Shown piece by piece: positions 1-8,933 of a DNA stretch of 64,000 bases. The stretch is from positions 1-64,000 of the forward strand of contig CBFHOG010000005.1 in NCBI GenBank assembly GCA_965657545.1, written 5' to 3'. Under the pieces are notes generated by a model. It did not search any database, was not told the DNA's origin, and was given only the letters and a program-made list of their open reading frames with translations. Origin of the DNA: UBA7446 sp965657545. GTDB taxonomy: Bacteria > Bacteroidota > Bacteroidia > Flavobacteriales > Flavobacteriaceae. A program made the translations under genes and the position numbers. Each line of letters opens with the position of its first letter. Within the stretch, counting starts at the first letter, position 1.

Positions 1-31
1 ATAAATAACGAATCGTTCATTATTATCATCC

Positions 32-120
32 TTTGCCATCCCTATGTCATCCCTATGTCATTCTATGTCATCCTGAATTTATTTCAGGATCATTTCAGAT
101 TCAATTCAGGATCATTTCAG
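32..120. repeat. Short tandem and inverted repeats downstream of purE
   Basis: An 11-bp unit, ATCCCTATGTC, occurs twice in tandem (38-48, 49-59), followed by a degenerate copy (60-69). Next comes CCTGAA (72-77) facing TTCAGG (83-88), a small inverted repeat. The 16-mer TTCAGGATCATTTCAG occurs at 83-98 and again at 105-120, a 22-bp period. From memory, the TCATCCTGAA...TTCAGGATC type of sequence is a common dispersed intergenic repeat in Flavobacteria. It may act as a weak terminator for purE, but there is no T-tract. The rest of 1-151 shows no gene. Confidence 0.7.
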
Positions 121-151
121 TCATTCGCTAAACGATGATTACCCGCTTATT

Positions 152-631
152 TTACTTGAGCTCTTTTGCGCTTTGGTGTACTTTTTCACCCAAGGATTCC
201 TTGTAAGCAATCATGGCTTCTCTAAGTGCCGGGTTTTTTACGCCAAGAATTTGACACGCAAGCAGTGCAGCATTTTTAGCGCCGTTTAGTGCAACTGTAG
301 CTACAGGAACTCCGCCAGGCATTTGTAAAATAGAAAGCACAGAGTCCCAACCGTCAATGGAATTGGAGGATTTAACGGGAACACCAATCACTGGAAGCGG
401 ACTTGCAGAAGCCACCATTCCTGGCAAGTGCGCTGCGCCGCCAGCGCCTGCAATGATAACATCAATATCTTCTTTATGTGCTGTAGTGGCAAATTGCATC
501 ATTTTTTCTGGTGTTCGATGCGCAGAAACAATATCAACAAACGTGTCTATTTCAAATAATGCCAAGGTGTCGATGGCTTCTTGCATGACGGGAAGATCGC
601 TTTTGCTTCCCATAATAACAGCTACTTTCAT
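152..631 (-). CDS. purE: N5-carboxyaminoimidazole ribonucleotide mutase PurE
   Basis: PurE class I moves the carboxyl group of N5-CAIR to C4 to give CAIR in de novo purine synthesis. The 159 residues match the usual size of the bacterial enzyme. Visible motifs are MGSKSD (7-12) at the nucleotide site, SAHRTPE (36-42) with the expected catalytic His38, and the glycine-rich loop AGAGGAAHLPGM (61-72). It begins 2 nt after the purK stop, so the two genes form an operon and PurK hands its unstable product to PurE. Transcription should start at the box ahead of purK. The product is a cytosolic octamer in characterised homologues. Confidence 0.97.
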   Translation of the reverse strand: MKVAVIMGSKSDLPVMQEAIDTLALFEIDTFVDIVSAHRTPEKMMQFATTAHKEDIDVIIAGAGGAAHLPGMVASASPLPVIGVPVKSSNSIDGWDSVLSILQMPGGVPVATVALNGAKNAALLACQILGVKNPALREAMIAYKESLGEKVHQSAKELK

Positions 632-632
632 A

Positions 633-1790
633 TCATTTCGCTTTTAGTTGAAGAACCGTTTTTAGTTCTTTTATTTGTTTAAAAATATCATTTAAATCAT
701 CACCTGTTAGGGTAATATGCCCCATCTTACGTTGTGGCTTTGTTGTTTTTTTACCATAGATGTGCAGTCCGGCTAGAGGTGTATTTAATACCTTTTCAAT
801 ACCCTCATATGTAAATGCTCCAGTAACATCTGCAGGGCCTACGACATTGGCCATAATGGCAGGGCGATAAAAATCAGTTTTACCGAGGGGTGCGTCTAAA
901 ATTGCGCGGAGGTGTTGTTCAAATTGTGAGGTTATACAACCTTCAATACTTAGGTGACCGCTGTTGTGAGGGCGCGGAGCTACCTCGTTAATCCAGAGGG
1001 TATTGTTTTCGTCAACAAAAAACTCCACCGCCAAAAGACCAACATGCTCCCAGGCAGCTACCAAATTTTTAGCAATATTTTGTGCTTTTTCGGCAATTGA
1101 TGGGTCTAGTTCTGTTGGATAATACACAAATTCCACCTGATTTGCAGTAGGGTGAAACGCCATACCAACAGGCGGGTAAAGTGCCACTTCTCCAGAAGCG
1201 CTACGCGCCACAATAACCGAGATTTCTTTTGCAATGGGCACGAGATCCTCCACGATGCACTCGCTGTCTGGCAGCGCATCTATGGCAGTTATATCATCAC
1301 ATTTTTTTACGCCAAAACCGTCGTAGCCAAAACGTGCAGCTTTCCAAATACAAGGAAATGAAATCTTTCCATTTGCAGCCGATTCTTGTAGTTCGGCTTT
1401 GTTTGCAAAGGCAGCATAGGACGCCGTGGGAAGATTTTGCGTAATATAAAATTCTTTTTGTGTGCGTTTGTTTTGAATCACATCTAAGGTTGCAGGTTTG
1501 GGATACACCTGGACTCCACTTTTTTCTAATGCATATAGTGCATCTATATTAACATGCTCGATTTCGATTGTCAACACATCTACATCTTTGCCAAAATGCA
1601 ATACGGTGTCGTAGTCCATCAAGTCTCCTTGAACAAAATGATGGCAACTATTCCGAGCAGATGCCTCAGGGTTTGGATCGAGAATATGTGTGCGAATATC
1701 CCATCGGCGCGTAACATCGAGAAGCATTTTGCCGAGTTGGCCGCCACCCAAAATACCGAGGGTGAAATCTGAAGAAATAACGTGTTTCAT
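633..1790 (-). CDS. purK: N5-carboxyaminoimidazole ribonucleotide synthase PurK
   Basis: ATP-grasp enzyme that makes N5-CAIR from AIR, bicarbonate and ATP. The N-terminal GILGGGQLG loop lies at residues 12-20, and the ATP-grasp signature NEVAPRPHNSGH at 268-279. The frame is open to a GTG at 1799, but I choose the ATG at 1790 (385 aa): a consensus -7 promoter box sits at 1799-1806 and would overlap the longer start. First gene of the purK-purE operon, divergent from adk. Confidence 0.96.
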   Translation of the reverse strand: MKHVISSDFTLGILGGGQLGKMLLDVTRRWDIRTHILDPNPEASARNSCHHFVQGDLMDYDTVLHFGKDVDVLTIEIEHVNIDALYALEKSGVQVYPKPATLDVIQNKRTQKEFYITQNLPTASYAAFANKAELQESAANGKISFPCIWKAARFGYDGFGVKKCDDITAIDALPDSECIVEDLVPIAKEISVIVARSASGEVALYPPVGMAFHPTANQVEFVYYPTELDPSIAEKAQNIAKNLVAAWEHVGLLAVEFFVDENNTLWINEVAPRPHNSGHLSIEGCITSQFEQHLRAILDAPLGKTDFYRPAIMANVVGPADVTGAFTYEGIEKVLNTPLAGLHIYGKKTTKPQRKMGHITLTGDDLNDIFKQIKELKTVLQLKAK

Positions 1791-1798
1791 AACCCCCA

Positions 1799-1806
1799 CA
1801 AAGGTA
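1799..1806 (-). promoter_or_regulatory. Promoter -7 box for purK-purE
   Basis: Read on the minus strand this is TACCTTTG, a full match to the Bacteroidetes -7 element TAnnTTTG. It ends 8 nt before the purK ATG, so the 5' leader would be only a few nucleotides. I see no clear TTG -33 element at the usual distance. Confidence 0.6.
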
Positions 1807-1856
1807 AGGATATTCTACAATGTGTTCACACAGTAGGCGTACTGCTTAAAATAGGA

Positions 1857-1864
1857 TATCTTTG
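1857..1864 (+). promoter_or_regulatory. Promoter -7 box for adk-obgE
   Basis: TATCTTTG matches TAnnTTTG and lies 16 nt before the adk ATG. It is back to back with the purK box, 50 bp away. No convincing -33 TTG is visible. Confidence 0.55.
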
Positions 1865-1880
1865 CCATTTAAAATTACGC

Positions 1881-2453
1881 ATGAAGAATATCATTTTGTT
1901 TGGAAAACCCGGTGCAGGAAAAGGAACGCAAGCCGCGTTTTTAAAAGACACGTTTAACCTTTTTCATATTTCTACGGGAGATGTGTTTCGGTACAACATC
2001 AAAAACGAAACTTCTTTGGGAGTTTTAGCAAAAGGATATATGGATAAGGGCGAATTGGTTCCTGACGAAGTTACCATTCAAATGCTTGAAGATGAGGTGT
2101 TAAAACATCCTAAAGTTGCTGGATTTATCTTTGATGGATTTCCACGCACTACTTCACAAGCGGAGGCTTTAGATGCCTTTTTAACAAAAAACAATATGGC
2201 AATAGCTGCCACATTAGCACTCGAAGTTAGCGAAGATATTTTGGTGGCTCGTCTGTTAGAAAGAGGAAAAGACAGCGGACGTGTTGATGACCAGGACGAA
2301 GAAAAAATTAGAAATCGCTTTGCGGAATACAACAATAAAACCGCACCACTTATTGACTATTACACCGCACAAGGTAAATTTCATACCATAAATGGCGAAG
2401 GCTCTATTGCGTCTATTGCCAAGCAACTTACCACCATTGTAGAACAACTGTAA
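1881..2453 (+). CDS. adk: Adenylate kinase
   Basis: Interconverts ATP + AMP and 2 ADP. The P-loop GKPGAGKGT is at residues 8-16 and the NMP-binding FDGFPRT at 84-90. At 190 aa this is the short form: the LID region (about 127-140) is a brief loop with no zinc-binding cysteines. The frame is open upstream to 1782, but the ATG at 1881 gives the canonical N-terminus MKNIILFGKPG and follows a good promoter box. In many bacteria adk lies in the spc ribosomal operon next to secY; here it has moved and is coupled to obgE through an overlapping TAATG. Confidence 0.97.
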   Translation: MKNIILFGKPGAGKGTQAAFLKDTFNLFHISTGDVFRYNIKNETSLGVLAKGYMDKGELVPDEVTIQMLEDEVLKHPKVAGFIFDGFPRTTSQAEALDAFLTKNNMAIAATLALEVSEDILVARLLERGKDSGRVDDQDEEKIRNRFAEYNNKTAPLIDYYTAQGKFHTINGEGSIASIAKQLTTIVEQL

Positions 2454-3451
2454 TGACGGAAGGGAATTTTGTAGATTATGTAAAAATCCACGTTACTTCT
2501 GGTAATGGGGGGAAGGGATCTACACATTTTCACCGTGAAAAATACATCACAAAAGGCGGCCCAGACGGAGGTGATGGTGGTCGTGGCGGACACGTAATTC
2601 TTCGGGGAGACAAAAACTTATGGACGCTTGTAACCTTTAAGTTTAAGCGTCATTTTAAAGCAGAACACGGCTTTCACGGTAGTAAAAGTAGAAGTACGGG
2701 CGCAGATGGTGAGGACCTTATTATTCCTGTCCCTTTGGGAACGGTCGTATTAGATTCCAATACGGGTGAACGCATTGCAGAGATCACATCCGAAGAAGAT
2801 GTTATTGTAGCGCCAGGTGGTATGGGCGGTCGAGGAAATTGGCATTTTAAGAGCCCTACAAATCAAGCGCCACGCTATGCTCAACCAGGAAAAGAGGGTA
2901 TTGAACGTGACATTATATTAGAGTTAAAAGTATTGGCAGATGTGGGGTTGGTTGGATTTCCCAACGCTGGAAAATCTACCTTATTGGCTGCGTTAACGTC
3001 AGCAAAACCCAAAATTGCAGATTATCCGTTTACCACACTAAAGCCAAATTTGGGCATTGTTCAACACCGTGATTTCACATCTTTTGTAATGGCGGATGTT
3101 CCTGGTATTATTGAAGGAGCCGCAGAAGGGAAGGGGTTAGGGCATTATTTTTTGCGTCATATTGAGCGCAATAGTGTGCTGCTTTATGTTATTCCTGCGG
3201 ATACGAATGATATTAAAGAAGAATTTACTATTTTAAACAATGAACTAACACGGTATAATCCTGAGTTGTTGGACAAAAATTTTATCATAGGTATATCAAA
3301 AGCTGATTTGTTAGACGAGGAACTATATAACGCTATTGAATCAGAGTGTAAAGCGGCTTTTAAAGACGCTCCCTTTGTTATGTTTTCATCTGTTTCGCAA
3401 CACGGCATTGCTACATTAAAAGACAGTTTATGGCATTTGCTCAACGCATAA
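2453..3451 (+). CDS. obgE: GTPase Obg/CgtA
   Basis: Large-subunit ribosome assembly and stress GTPase. The glycine-rich Obg fold covers about residues 1-155, followed by the G domain: G1 GFPNAGKS (168-175), G3 DVPG (215-218) and a G4 of SKAD (282-285) in place of the usual NKxD. At 332 aa it has no long C-terminal extension. Its ATG overlaps the adk stop by 1 nt, and its own end overlaps the next gene by 22 nt, so the three genes are probably co-transcribed and translationally coupled. Confidence 0.96.
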   Translation: MTEGNFVDYVKIHVTSGNGGKGSTHFHREKYITKGGPDGGDGGRGGHVILRGDKNLWTLVTFKFKRHFKAEHGFHGSKSRSTGADGEDLIIPVPLGTVVLDSNTGERIAEITSEEDVIVAPGGMGGRGNWHFKSPTNQAPRYAQPGKEGIERDIILELKVLADVGLVGFPNAGKSTLLAALTSAKPKIADYPFTTLKPNLGIVQHRDFTSFVMADVPGIIEGAAEGKGLGHYFLRHIERNSVLLYVIPADTNDIKEEFTILNNELTRYNPELLDKNFIIGISKADLLDEELYNAIESECKAAFKDAPFVMFSSVSQHGIATLKDSLWHLLNA

Positions 3452-4287
3452 TTTTCCTATTTTTTTGCGTGACATCTTCTTTTGGACAACGCATTCCACT
3501 ATCTCTTTTTGAGCCTATCGAGATTACTGCAGCACAAGAAATGCGCATACAGGAACTAGACACCATAAATGAAAAAACAACAGAACAGCAGGAAGAATTA
3601 GCCATGCTTTATGCTTCCACAAAAGATTACGAAAACGCTTTTGAGTTATTGGCTGCGATCTGCGATACACACCCTGATAATTTTGACTATCAATTTTTAT
3701 ATGGTGGTGTCTCTGGAATATTGGCATCTGAACTACCACGGGTTAAATCGTTGCCATATGTCAGTGCAATGAAAACGGCATTTGAGACTGCAGGTACTTT
3801 AAAACCTGAGGCACTTGATGTTCAAATCGTTCTATTAGAATTATACACTGAACTTCCTTTTATTTTGGGTGGCAGCAATAAAAAGGCGTTAAATAAACTT
3901 GAAGTAGTAAAATCATTGTCTGTTATTGAGGGCTTTTTGGCTGAAGGCTATTATTTTCGTTCTACCAAAAAGAATAAAGAGGCCTTGGTTGCTTTTTTAA
4001 ATGCAATTAATGAGTTTCAGGGCTGTAATTTCCCTTTTGGTTTACTACTGGACTCCTATTATAAATTGGGTGTTTTGGCGTTTTATTTACAAAAAGATAT
4101 GACCAAAGCAGCCTGTCTGTTTTCAGCATTTATTGAAAAGCACGATGGAGGAGCTGCTTATCCAAAATCTTTTGCTCAGCATTATTTAAATAAAATTTCA
4201 GATCCAGAAAATATCGATACAGAAATGGAGTCCATATTGATGGAATACGATAAGCTTAGTGGGTGGATTCAGAATAACTTTAAGTAG
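3430..4287 (+). CDS. Exported TPR-like protein of unknown function
   Basis: The first ~20 residues form a Sec signal peptide (hydrophobic core IIFLFFCVTSSFG, cleavage likely before Gln-Arg-Ile), so the product should be periplasmic. The remaining ~265 residues are helical, with TPR-like stretches, for example around EQQEELAMLYASTKDYENAFELL and later DMTKAACLFSAFIEKHDGGAAYP-type helices. Homologues described as tetratricopeptide proteins are common in Flavobacteria, but I cannot assign a function. The start overlaps the 3' end of obgE by 22 nt in another frame. Confidence 0.75.
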   Translation: MAFAQRIIFLFFCVTSSFGQRIPLSLFEPIEITAAQEMRIQELDTINEKTTEQQEELAMLYASTKDYENAFELLAAICDTHPDNFDYQFLYGGVSGILASELPRVKSLPYVSAMKTAFETAGTLKPEALDVQIVLLELYTELPFILGGSNKKALNKLEVVKSLSVIEGFLAEGYYFRSTKKNKEALVAFLNAINEFQGCNFPFGLLLDSYYKLGVLAFYLQKDMTKAACLFSAFIEKHDGGAAYPKSFAQHYLNKISDPENIDTEMESILMEYDKLSGWIQNNFK

Positions 4288-4292
4288 TGAGT

Positions 4293-5585
4293 ATGATTCT
4301 AGTTTATACTCCTGTCGTAAAACCTCGAATCCGATATATCTTCAAACATTTTTTTGGGAGTAGAATGGGAGAGGAGCTCTCTTTTACATCTGATTTAAGT
4401 GTTTTTATTGCGCATAGTGGCCCAAAGATGTCTTATGGCTATGCGCCTCTAGGGAACGAGTTTTTTATTGCTGCTCACGGCTTACTTGCCGAGCAAGGCA
4501 TTCAGACTACTGACTTGCAGTTTTTTGATTGGGAAGGGCTTCCGGCCTTTTTTGCTACACAAGATAAAAGCGCTTTGCCTTTTGATTTTTTTGCTGCTGC
4601 ATTTTACCTGATGTCTCGTTATGAAGAATACCAGCCTTTTGTTGCAGATGCATTGGGCAGATTTGGTTCATCACAATCGTTGGCAAGCAAACATAACTTT
4701 TTGCATCTACCACTTGTGGATTTATGGTTTGAGCGTTTTGTGTCTATTTGGGATGATTTTTTTGATAATAACCACACGCAAGACACCGTTTCCAGTCTAT
4801 CACTGATTGTGGACGTACCGCAATTATTTGCCTATAAGCACAAATCGATTTTTCGTTCTATTGCGGAAGGGATGCTAGACTTTTTTAAATTCCGTTTTGC
4901 ATCGGTTTTTGATAGAATTTTAGTGCTTCTAGGAGTTCGGGAAGACCCACTTTCTAACATACACCATTGGATTGAAGTGCTTTTACAAAAGACAAATGCC
5001 ATCCATTTTTTTGTCCTATTTACCAAGTTGGGTGTCCACGACAGAAGCTTGGGTGTTTTTAATACAAAACACCAACAAGGGATAAAAAGTATTTCAGACT
5101 ACGCACCAACGGCACCCTTAGCGTCATTTGAGTCTTCTCTTAACGAGAACTCCTTAGGTGCCGATATATCGCGTTTTACAAACTTAATACACCGTCCAAT
5201 TACATCCATCCGGCAACATAAGTTGGTATTGCAATTCCCACACACATATCGCTTGTTTTCATCACTTGGAATTAAAAAGGATTATTCTATGCAATATGCA
5301 GATGCGCCTGGATTTAGAGCAAGTACAGCTTTTCCATTTCGTTTTTATGATTTGGGTGATGAGCAACAAACACCGCTGACGATTCACCCTGTTTGCCTAA
5401 GTGAAGCACATATTCGAAATCAGCGTTTTTCTAGAAAGATGCGTCAGCTCTTTTTATCATACCAAGAGCGTTTAGATAAAATCCATGCCCCTTTTTTGGT
5501 AGCACTTACAAACGAAAGTTTTAATTCCCGTGCAAAGAATGCCACTTTTTTATCGACACTAACCAAAATGTTATCACATGAATAA
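4293..5585 (+). CDS. Polysaccharide deacetylase-family protein, probably non-catalytic
   Basis: About 430 aa with no signal peptide. It resembles the flavobacterial 'polysaccharide deacetylase family' proteins with an N-terminal ~100-residue domain before a NodB-like core: FYLMSRYEEY (about 105-114), FAYKHKS (179-185), RQH (307-309) and GFRAS (340-344) are familiar landmarks. Where I recall an Asp-x-Asp before the AYKHK block, this protein has DVPQ (174-177), and where relatives have a His-Pro-Ser motif after the ADYA-like block it has PLAS (275-278). Metal-binding residues therefore seem lost. ATG at 4293 is preferred over the GTG 6 nt upstream. It overlaps the following HAD gene by 8 nt. 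Confidence 0.6.
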   Translation: MILVYTPVVKPRIRYIFKHFFGSRMGEELSFTSDLSVFIAHSGPKMSYGYAPLGNEFFIAAHGLLAEQGIQTTDLQFFDWEGLPAFFATQDKSALPFDFFAAAFYLMSRYEEYQPFVADALGRFGSSQSLASKHNFLHLPLVDLWFERFVSIWDDFFDNNHTQDTVSSLSLIVDVPQLFAYKHKSIFRSIAEGMLDFFKFRFASVFDRILVLLGVREDPLSNIHHWIEVLLQKTNAIHFFVLFTKLGVHDRSLGVFNTKHQQGIKSISDYAPTAPLASFESSLNENSLGADISRFTNLIHRPITSIRQHKLVLQFPHTYRLFSSLGIKKDYSMQYADAPGFRASTAFPFRFYDLGDEQQTPLTIHPVCLSEAHIRNQRFSRKMRQLFLSYQERLDKIHAPFLVALTNESFNSRAKNATFLSTLTKMLSHE

Positions 5586-6267
5586 GCAGCAAATTAAAGC
5601 CCTTTATTTCGACTTGGATCACACACTATGGGATTTTGAAGCAAATTCAGCTTTGGCATTTGAATCGTTGTTTAAGGAGTATGCTATCGACCTTGATTTA
5701 AACGAATTCTTAGCTGTTTATATTCCAAACAACAATGTGTATTGGAAATTGTACAGAGAGGGAAAAATAGATAAAGAAACCTTGCGATTTGAACGCCTTA
5801 AAACAGTTTTTGACAGACTAAATTATGCAGCATCGAATACCCTAATAGACGATATGTCTGATGCCTATATCCAAACATTACCAGAGTACAATATGCTTTT
5901 TGATGGTGCTATTGAAATATTAACAGCTCTAAAACAACACTATGCTTTGCATGTGATTACCAATGGCTTTCAGGATGTGCAGTATTTTAAAATGCGAAAT
6001 TCAGGATTGTTGCCGTTTTTTGATACGGTGACGGATTCATCTTCTGTGGGAGTGAAAAAACCAGACCCCAAAATATTTGAGCATGCGCTAAAGGTTGGTA
6101 GCGTTTTCCCTCATGAATCTATAATGATAGGTGATAATTTGGAAGCTGATATTGAGGGTGCGCTAGCAACAGGCATGCATGCGGTACATTTTATGCCATT
6201 GGAAAAAAAGCATCCAACGCATTATATCGAAATCGAAAAACTACACGAATTGAAGTTTTTACTTTAA
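5578..6267 (+). CDS. YjjG-family HAD hydrolase, noncanonical pyrimidine nucleotidase
   Basis: HAD-superfamily phosphatase of 229 aa. Motif I is FDLDHT (11-16, nucleophile Asp12 and acid Asp14), motif II ITNGF (127-131), motif III the Lys before PDP (about 161), and motif IV GDN...D (185-187, Asp191). The cap between motifs I and II is all-alpha, as in YjjG, which removes phosphate from nucleoside monophosphates including damaged pyrimidines. The substrate here is inferred only. The gene closes the adk-obgE cluster and meets rlmB end to end: the 4-nt palindrome TTAA at 6264-6267 supplies the stop codon on both strands. Confidence 0.85.
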   Translation: MNKQQIKALYFDLDHTLWDFEANSALAFESLFKEYAIDLDLNEFLAVYIPNNNVYWKLYREGKIDKETLRFERLKTVFDRLNYAASNTLIDDMSDAYIQTLPEYNMLFDGAIEILTALKQHYALHVITNGFQDVQYFKMRNSGLLPFFDTVTDSSSVGVKKPDPKIFEHALKVGSVFPHESIMIGDNLEADIEGALATGMHAVHFMPLEKKHPTHYIEIEKLHELKFLL

Positions 6268-6983
6268 TTGTTTTGCCTGTGGTATTCGTATAATACCAGC
6301 GCAGTTGCCACAGATACGTTATACGAATCTAGGGTCTGATTAATGGGTATTTTAATTTGCTCGTCGCAGAGGTTGAGGATTCCTTTACTAATCCCTTTAT
6401 TTTCATTTCCCATAACAATACCAACCGATTTTTTAAGGTTTGTATCGCTGATAAAGTGTGCTGCCTTTTCGGTACAACCCATGAGGGTAATGTCGTGTGA
6501 TTGTAGCATATACATAGCATCTTTGAGGTGACTTACCCGAACGATAGGGATGTGAAATGCACCGCCCGCAGAGGCTTGAATGGCGATGTTGTTTAGCGGA
6601 GCAGATCCCGTTTGCCCAATGATAATACCACTTGCTCCTAAACCAACAGCCGAACGAATGATGGCGCCAAAATTCCGCACATCGGTGACCCCATCCAAAA
6701 GCAAAAAGAGTTGTTGTTGACTGGTGTCAATGATATCCTCAAGCGTGGCAAATTGAATTTCTCCGATGAGTGCCACAAAGCCTTGGTGGTTTTCTTTGGT
6801 GTGTTTGTAGAGTTTTTGAGGAGGAACAAAGGAAAAAGAGATACCTGAACGCATCACTTCGTCTTTTAATTTTTTAAAAACAGGGTTTGTTGTCTCATTA
6901 TCAATTAAGACTTTTTGAACACGCGAGGGATCCTGTATGGCCTCACGGACGGCATTGATGCCGAAAGCGATTGTATTATTCAT
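6264..6983 (-). CDS. rlmB: 23S rRNA (guanosine-2'-O-)-methyltransferase RlmB
   Basis: SpoU/TrmH-class (SPOUT) methyltransferase of 239 aa, expected to methylate a 2'-OH in the 23S rRNA peptidyl-transferase region. The N-terminal ~75 residues are the RNA-binding substrate domain. The three SpoU motifs are visible: NFGAIIR (104-110), GNENKGIS (192-199) and DSYNVSVATA (219-228), which form the trefoil knot. It stands alone. A weak -7-like TACTTTTA lies at 6991-6998 on the minus strand, just upstream of the ATG. Confidence 0.92.
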   Translation of the reverse strand: MNNTIAFGINAVREAIQDPSRVQKVLIDNETTNPVFKKLKDEVMRSGISFSFVPPQKLYKHTKENHQGFVALIGEIQFATLEDIIDTSQQQLFLLLDGVTDVRNFGAIIRSAVGLGASGIIIGQTGSAPLNNIAIQASAGGAFHIPIVRVSHLKDAMYMLQSHDITLMGCTEKAAHFISDTNLKKSVGIVMGNENKGISKGILNLCDEQIKIPINQTLDSYNVSVATALVLYEYHRQNN

Positions 6984-7018
6984 TGGGTGTTAAAAGTAAC
7001 TAAAAATCGCACTAAAAA

Positions 7019-8908
7019 TTAAAATATAATTGTTTTGACACTATATGTTTTTTCAGAATTTCCAGCTAAAATGAAATATATACCACTGTTAATCCCAGTA
7101 GTGTTTAATTTGAAAGTAGAAAGATTATTTATTTTTTCATGCATTAGAATACGACCATTTATGTCAAAAACCTTGTAATATTCTAAAGGTGTATTAGAAA
7201 TACTTTTTACAATTAATTCTTTTTTGGATGTACTATTAAGTACAATCAATTCATCTTTTGAGATATTTTTAATCTGATTGCCACTAAGTGTTAAAGGAGT
7301 ATTTTCAGATAATATTATTGAAAACTTCTGCTCGTTATTATACAATGTGCCTAGATGTGAAATTTCTACGTTAAAAACACCACTTGCATTTTCAATTTCT
7401 ATTATTTCAATATTATCAACTGAGTTAACCCCTTTAGTAGCCCATCCGTCACTGGAATATACGCCACCATCATAAAACTTCCACGGGTAATATGAGTTTC
7501 CATTTTGGGTTATTTTTACATTTAGGTCATTTACCAAAACAGGCTGATTGTAATCAGGACCTGTTTGTTGATTGCCTGCAGGGTCAGTCCAACAAATCGT
7601 GACTTTAAGAGTAGACCCATTTCCTGAAACGTCAAAATCAATAATACCGTTATTGGGAAGAGTTGTTTCATAAATGTTACTTCCATTTGTGATATATTCC
7701 GCAGCAGTTTTAATGTCGATATACCCCCACCCAGAATCGGGATCTGGCCCCGGCTCTTCAATGTCATAAGCAGTATGACAAACAAGACCTTTTAGTGTTG
7801 CCGATCGCATATATTTTTGGTTTAAGTTGTAGTAGTGCTCCTGTAACAACAAAATTGATCCAGCAACAGAAGGTGAAGCCATAGAGGTCCCGGTGTAATT
7901 ACCATAATCATCATATGAAAGTGAAGTGGTAAAAATAGGTGAAATTAATCCGCTTCCATTTCCAGTAATGTCGGGCTTTATTCTTAAGTCATTAGTTGGG
8001 CCTTGGCTAGAACTTGGATTTATATTCAGTAGGTAAAATGTTGGTGTAATATAGCTAATGTCGTTACCATTAGCGACTACCAAATTGTTTTTTGCGTTTT
8101 TTTCACCGAGGAGTTTGTCATAATCGGAGGCCATTCCACCAGAGTATGTCTGCTGACCATTATTCCCTGCCGAGGTAACATGTAAATAATTCGGATACAG
8201 ATAGAGTATTTCATCAAGATATGCGCAAGTATCGTCATATGTTCCGAAATAATCTGCTGAAACTGCTAAGTCTCCATTATCTTCAAACCCTGCTGGCCCA
8301 TAGGAGTGGTTGGATAGTAGCAATCCGTCTTCAACTTCGGAAAGTTCTTCTGTCCGAACATTATTCCAATCATACGTGATTACCTTGGCTTTTGGAGCCA
8401 TCCCTTTAGCTTCAGCATATGTGCCGTTTGCAATGATGGTTCCGGCGACATGGGTGGCGTGGTCATCTGGGTCTTTTCCTTCTTCACCAATGATGATTCT
8501 GGAAACATTATTTTCTTTGAATTCCTGATGTCCTTCAAAAGCAACACCAGCATCCCACACACCAACAGCTAGATTTTCTCCCTCAAGATTAAGACCAAGT
8601 GAACCCCCAGGTTGAACACTATTTGTTCGATTGGTTTCTGCAGCTTTTAGGTTGTGTGTTTGGTAGTAGATGGGGCCGAAGTTTTTATCTATCCGCATTA
8701 ATGTAACCTTAGCATTTGCAATGTTAGGTGCCTTCATGTCTAACAGTTTGACACTATCTATAGCATCATTATTTTTAAGTTCGGCTTCTAATATTTTTGT
8801 CTTAAGAGCACGACGCATAACTATTAAATCACTATTTTGTTGTGCTAAAGACAAGGAGAAAGAGGTGTTTGCAACAAATAACAATATACACAGTCTCTTT
8901 AATTTCAT
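7019..8908 (-). CDS. Secreted subtilisin-like (S8) peptidase with T9SS sorting domain
   Basis: 629 aa from the ATG at 8908; the frame is open to 8944, but this start puts the signal peptide first (MKLKRLCILLF...SLAQ). The S8 catalytic set is present: Asp119 in GVWDAG, His150 in HATHVAG, oxyanion Asn249 in SAGNNG and Ser342 in GTSMASP. A beta-sandwich region follows (about 410-540), and the last ~65 residues (YKVFDINGRIL...INSGIYFI) are a type A T9SS C-terminal domain, so the enzyme should cross the outer membrane by type IX secretion. It is a paralogue of the peptidase at 15047-17020 and lies downstream of a SusCD operon. Confidence 0.92.
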   Translation of the reverse strand: MKLKRLCILLFVANTSFSLSLAQQNSDLIVMRRALKTKILEAELKNNDAIDSVKLLDMKAPNIANAKVTLMRIDKNFGPIYYQTHNLKAAETNRTNSVQPGGSLGLNLEGENLAVGVWDAGVAFEGHQEFKENNVSRIIIGEEGKDPDDHATHVAGTIIANGTYAEAKGMAPKAKVITYDWNNVRTEELSEVEDGLLLSNHSYGPAGFEDNGDLAVSADYFGTYDDTCAYLDEILYLYPNYLHVTSAGNNGQQTYSGGMASDYDKLLGEKNAKNNLVVANGNDISYITPTFYLLNINPSSSQGPTNDLRIKPDITGNGSGLISPIFTTSLSYDDYGNYTGTSMASPSVAGSILLLQEHYYNLNQKYMRSATLKGLVCHTAYDIEEPGPDPDSGWGYIDIKTAAEYITNGSNIYETTLPNNGIIDFDVSGNGSTLKVTICWTDPAGNQQTGPDYNQPVLVNDLNVKITQNGNSYYPWKFYDGGVYSSDGWATKGVNSVDNIEIIEIENASGVFNVEISHLGTLYNNEQKFSIILSENTPLTLSGNQIKNISKDELIVLNSTSKKELIVKSISNTPLEYYKVFDINGRILMHEKINNLSTFKLNTTGINSGIYFILAGNSEKTYSVKTIIF

Positions 8909-8933
8909 TTTTACACAAGAAAAATTATTTCGT

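Noticed and set aside
38..69. Tandem 11-bp repeats considered as a CRISPR or VNTR array
   Set aside because: Units are too short, have no spacers, and no cas genes are present.
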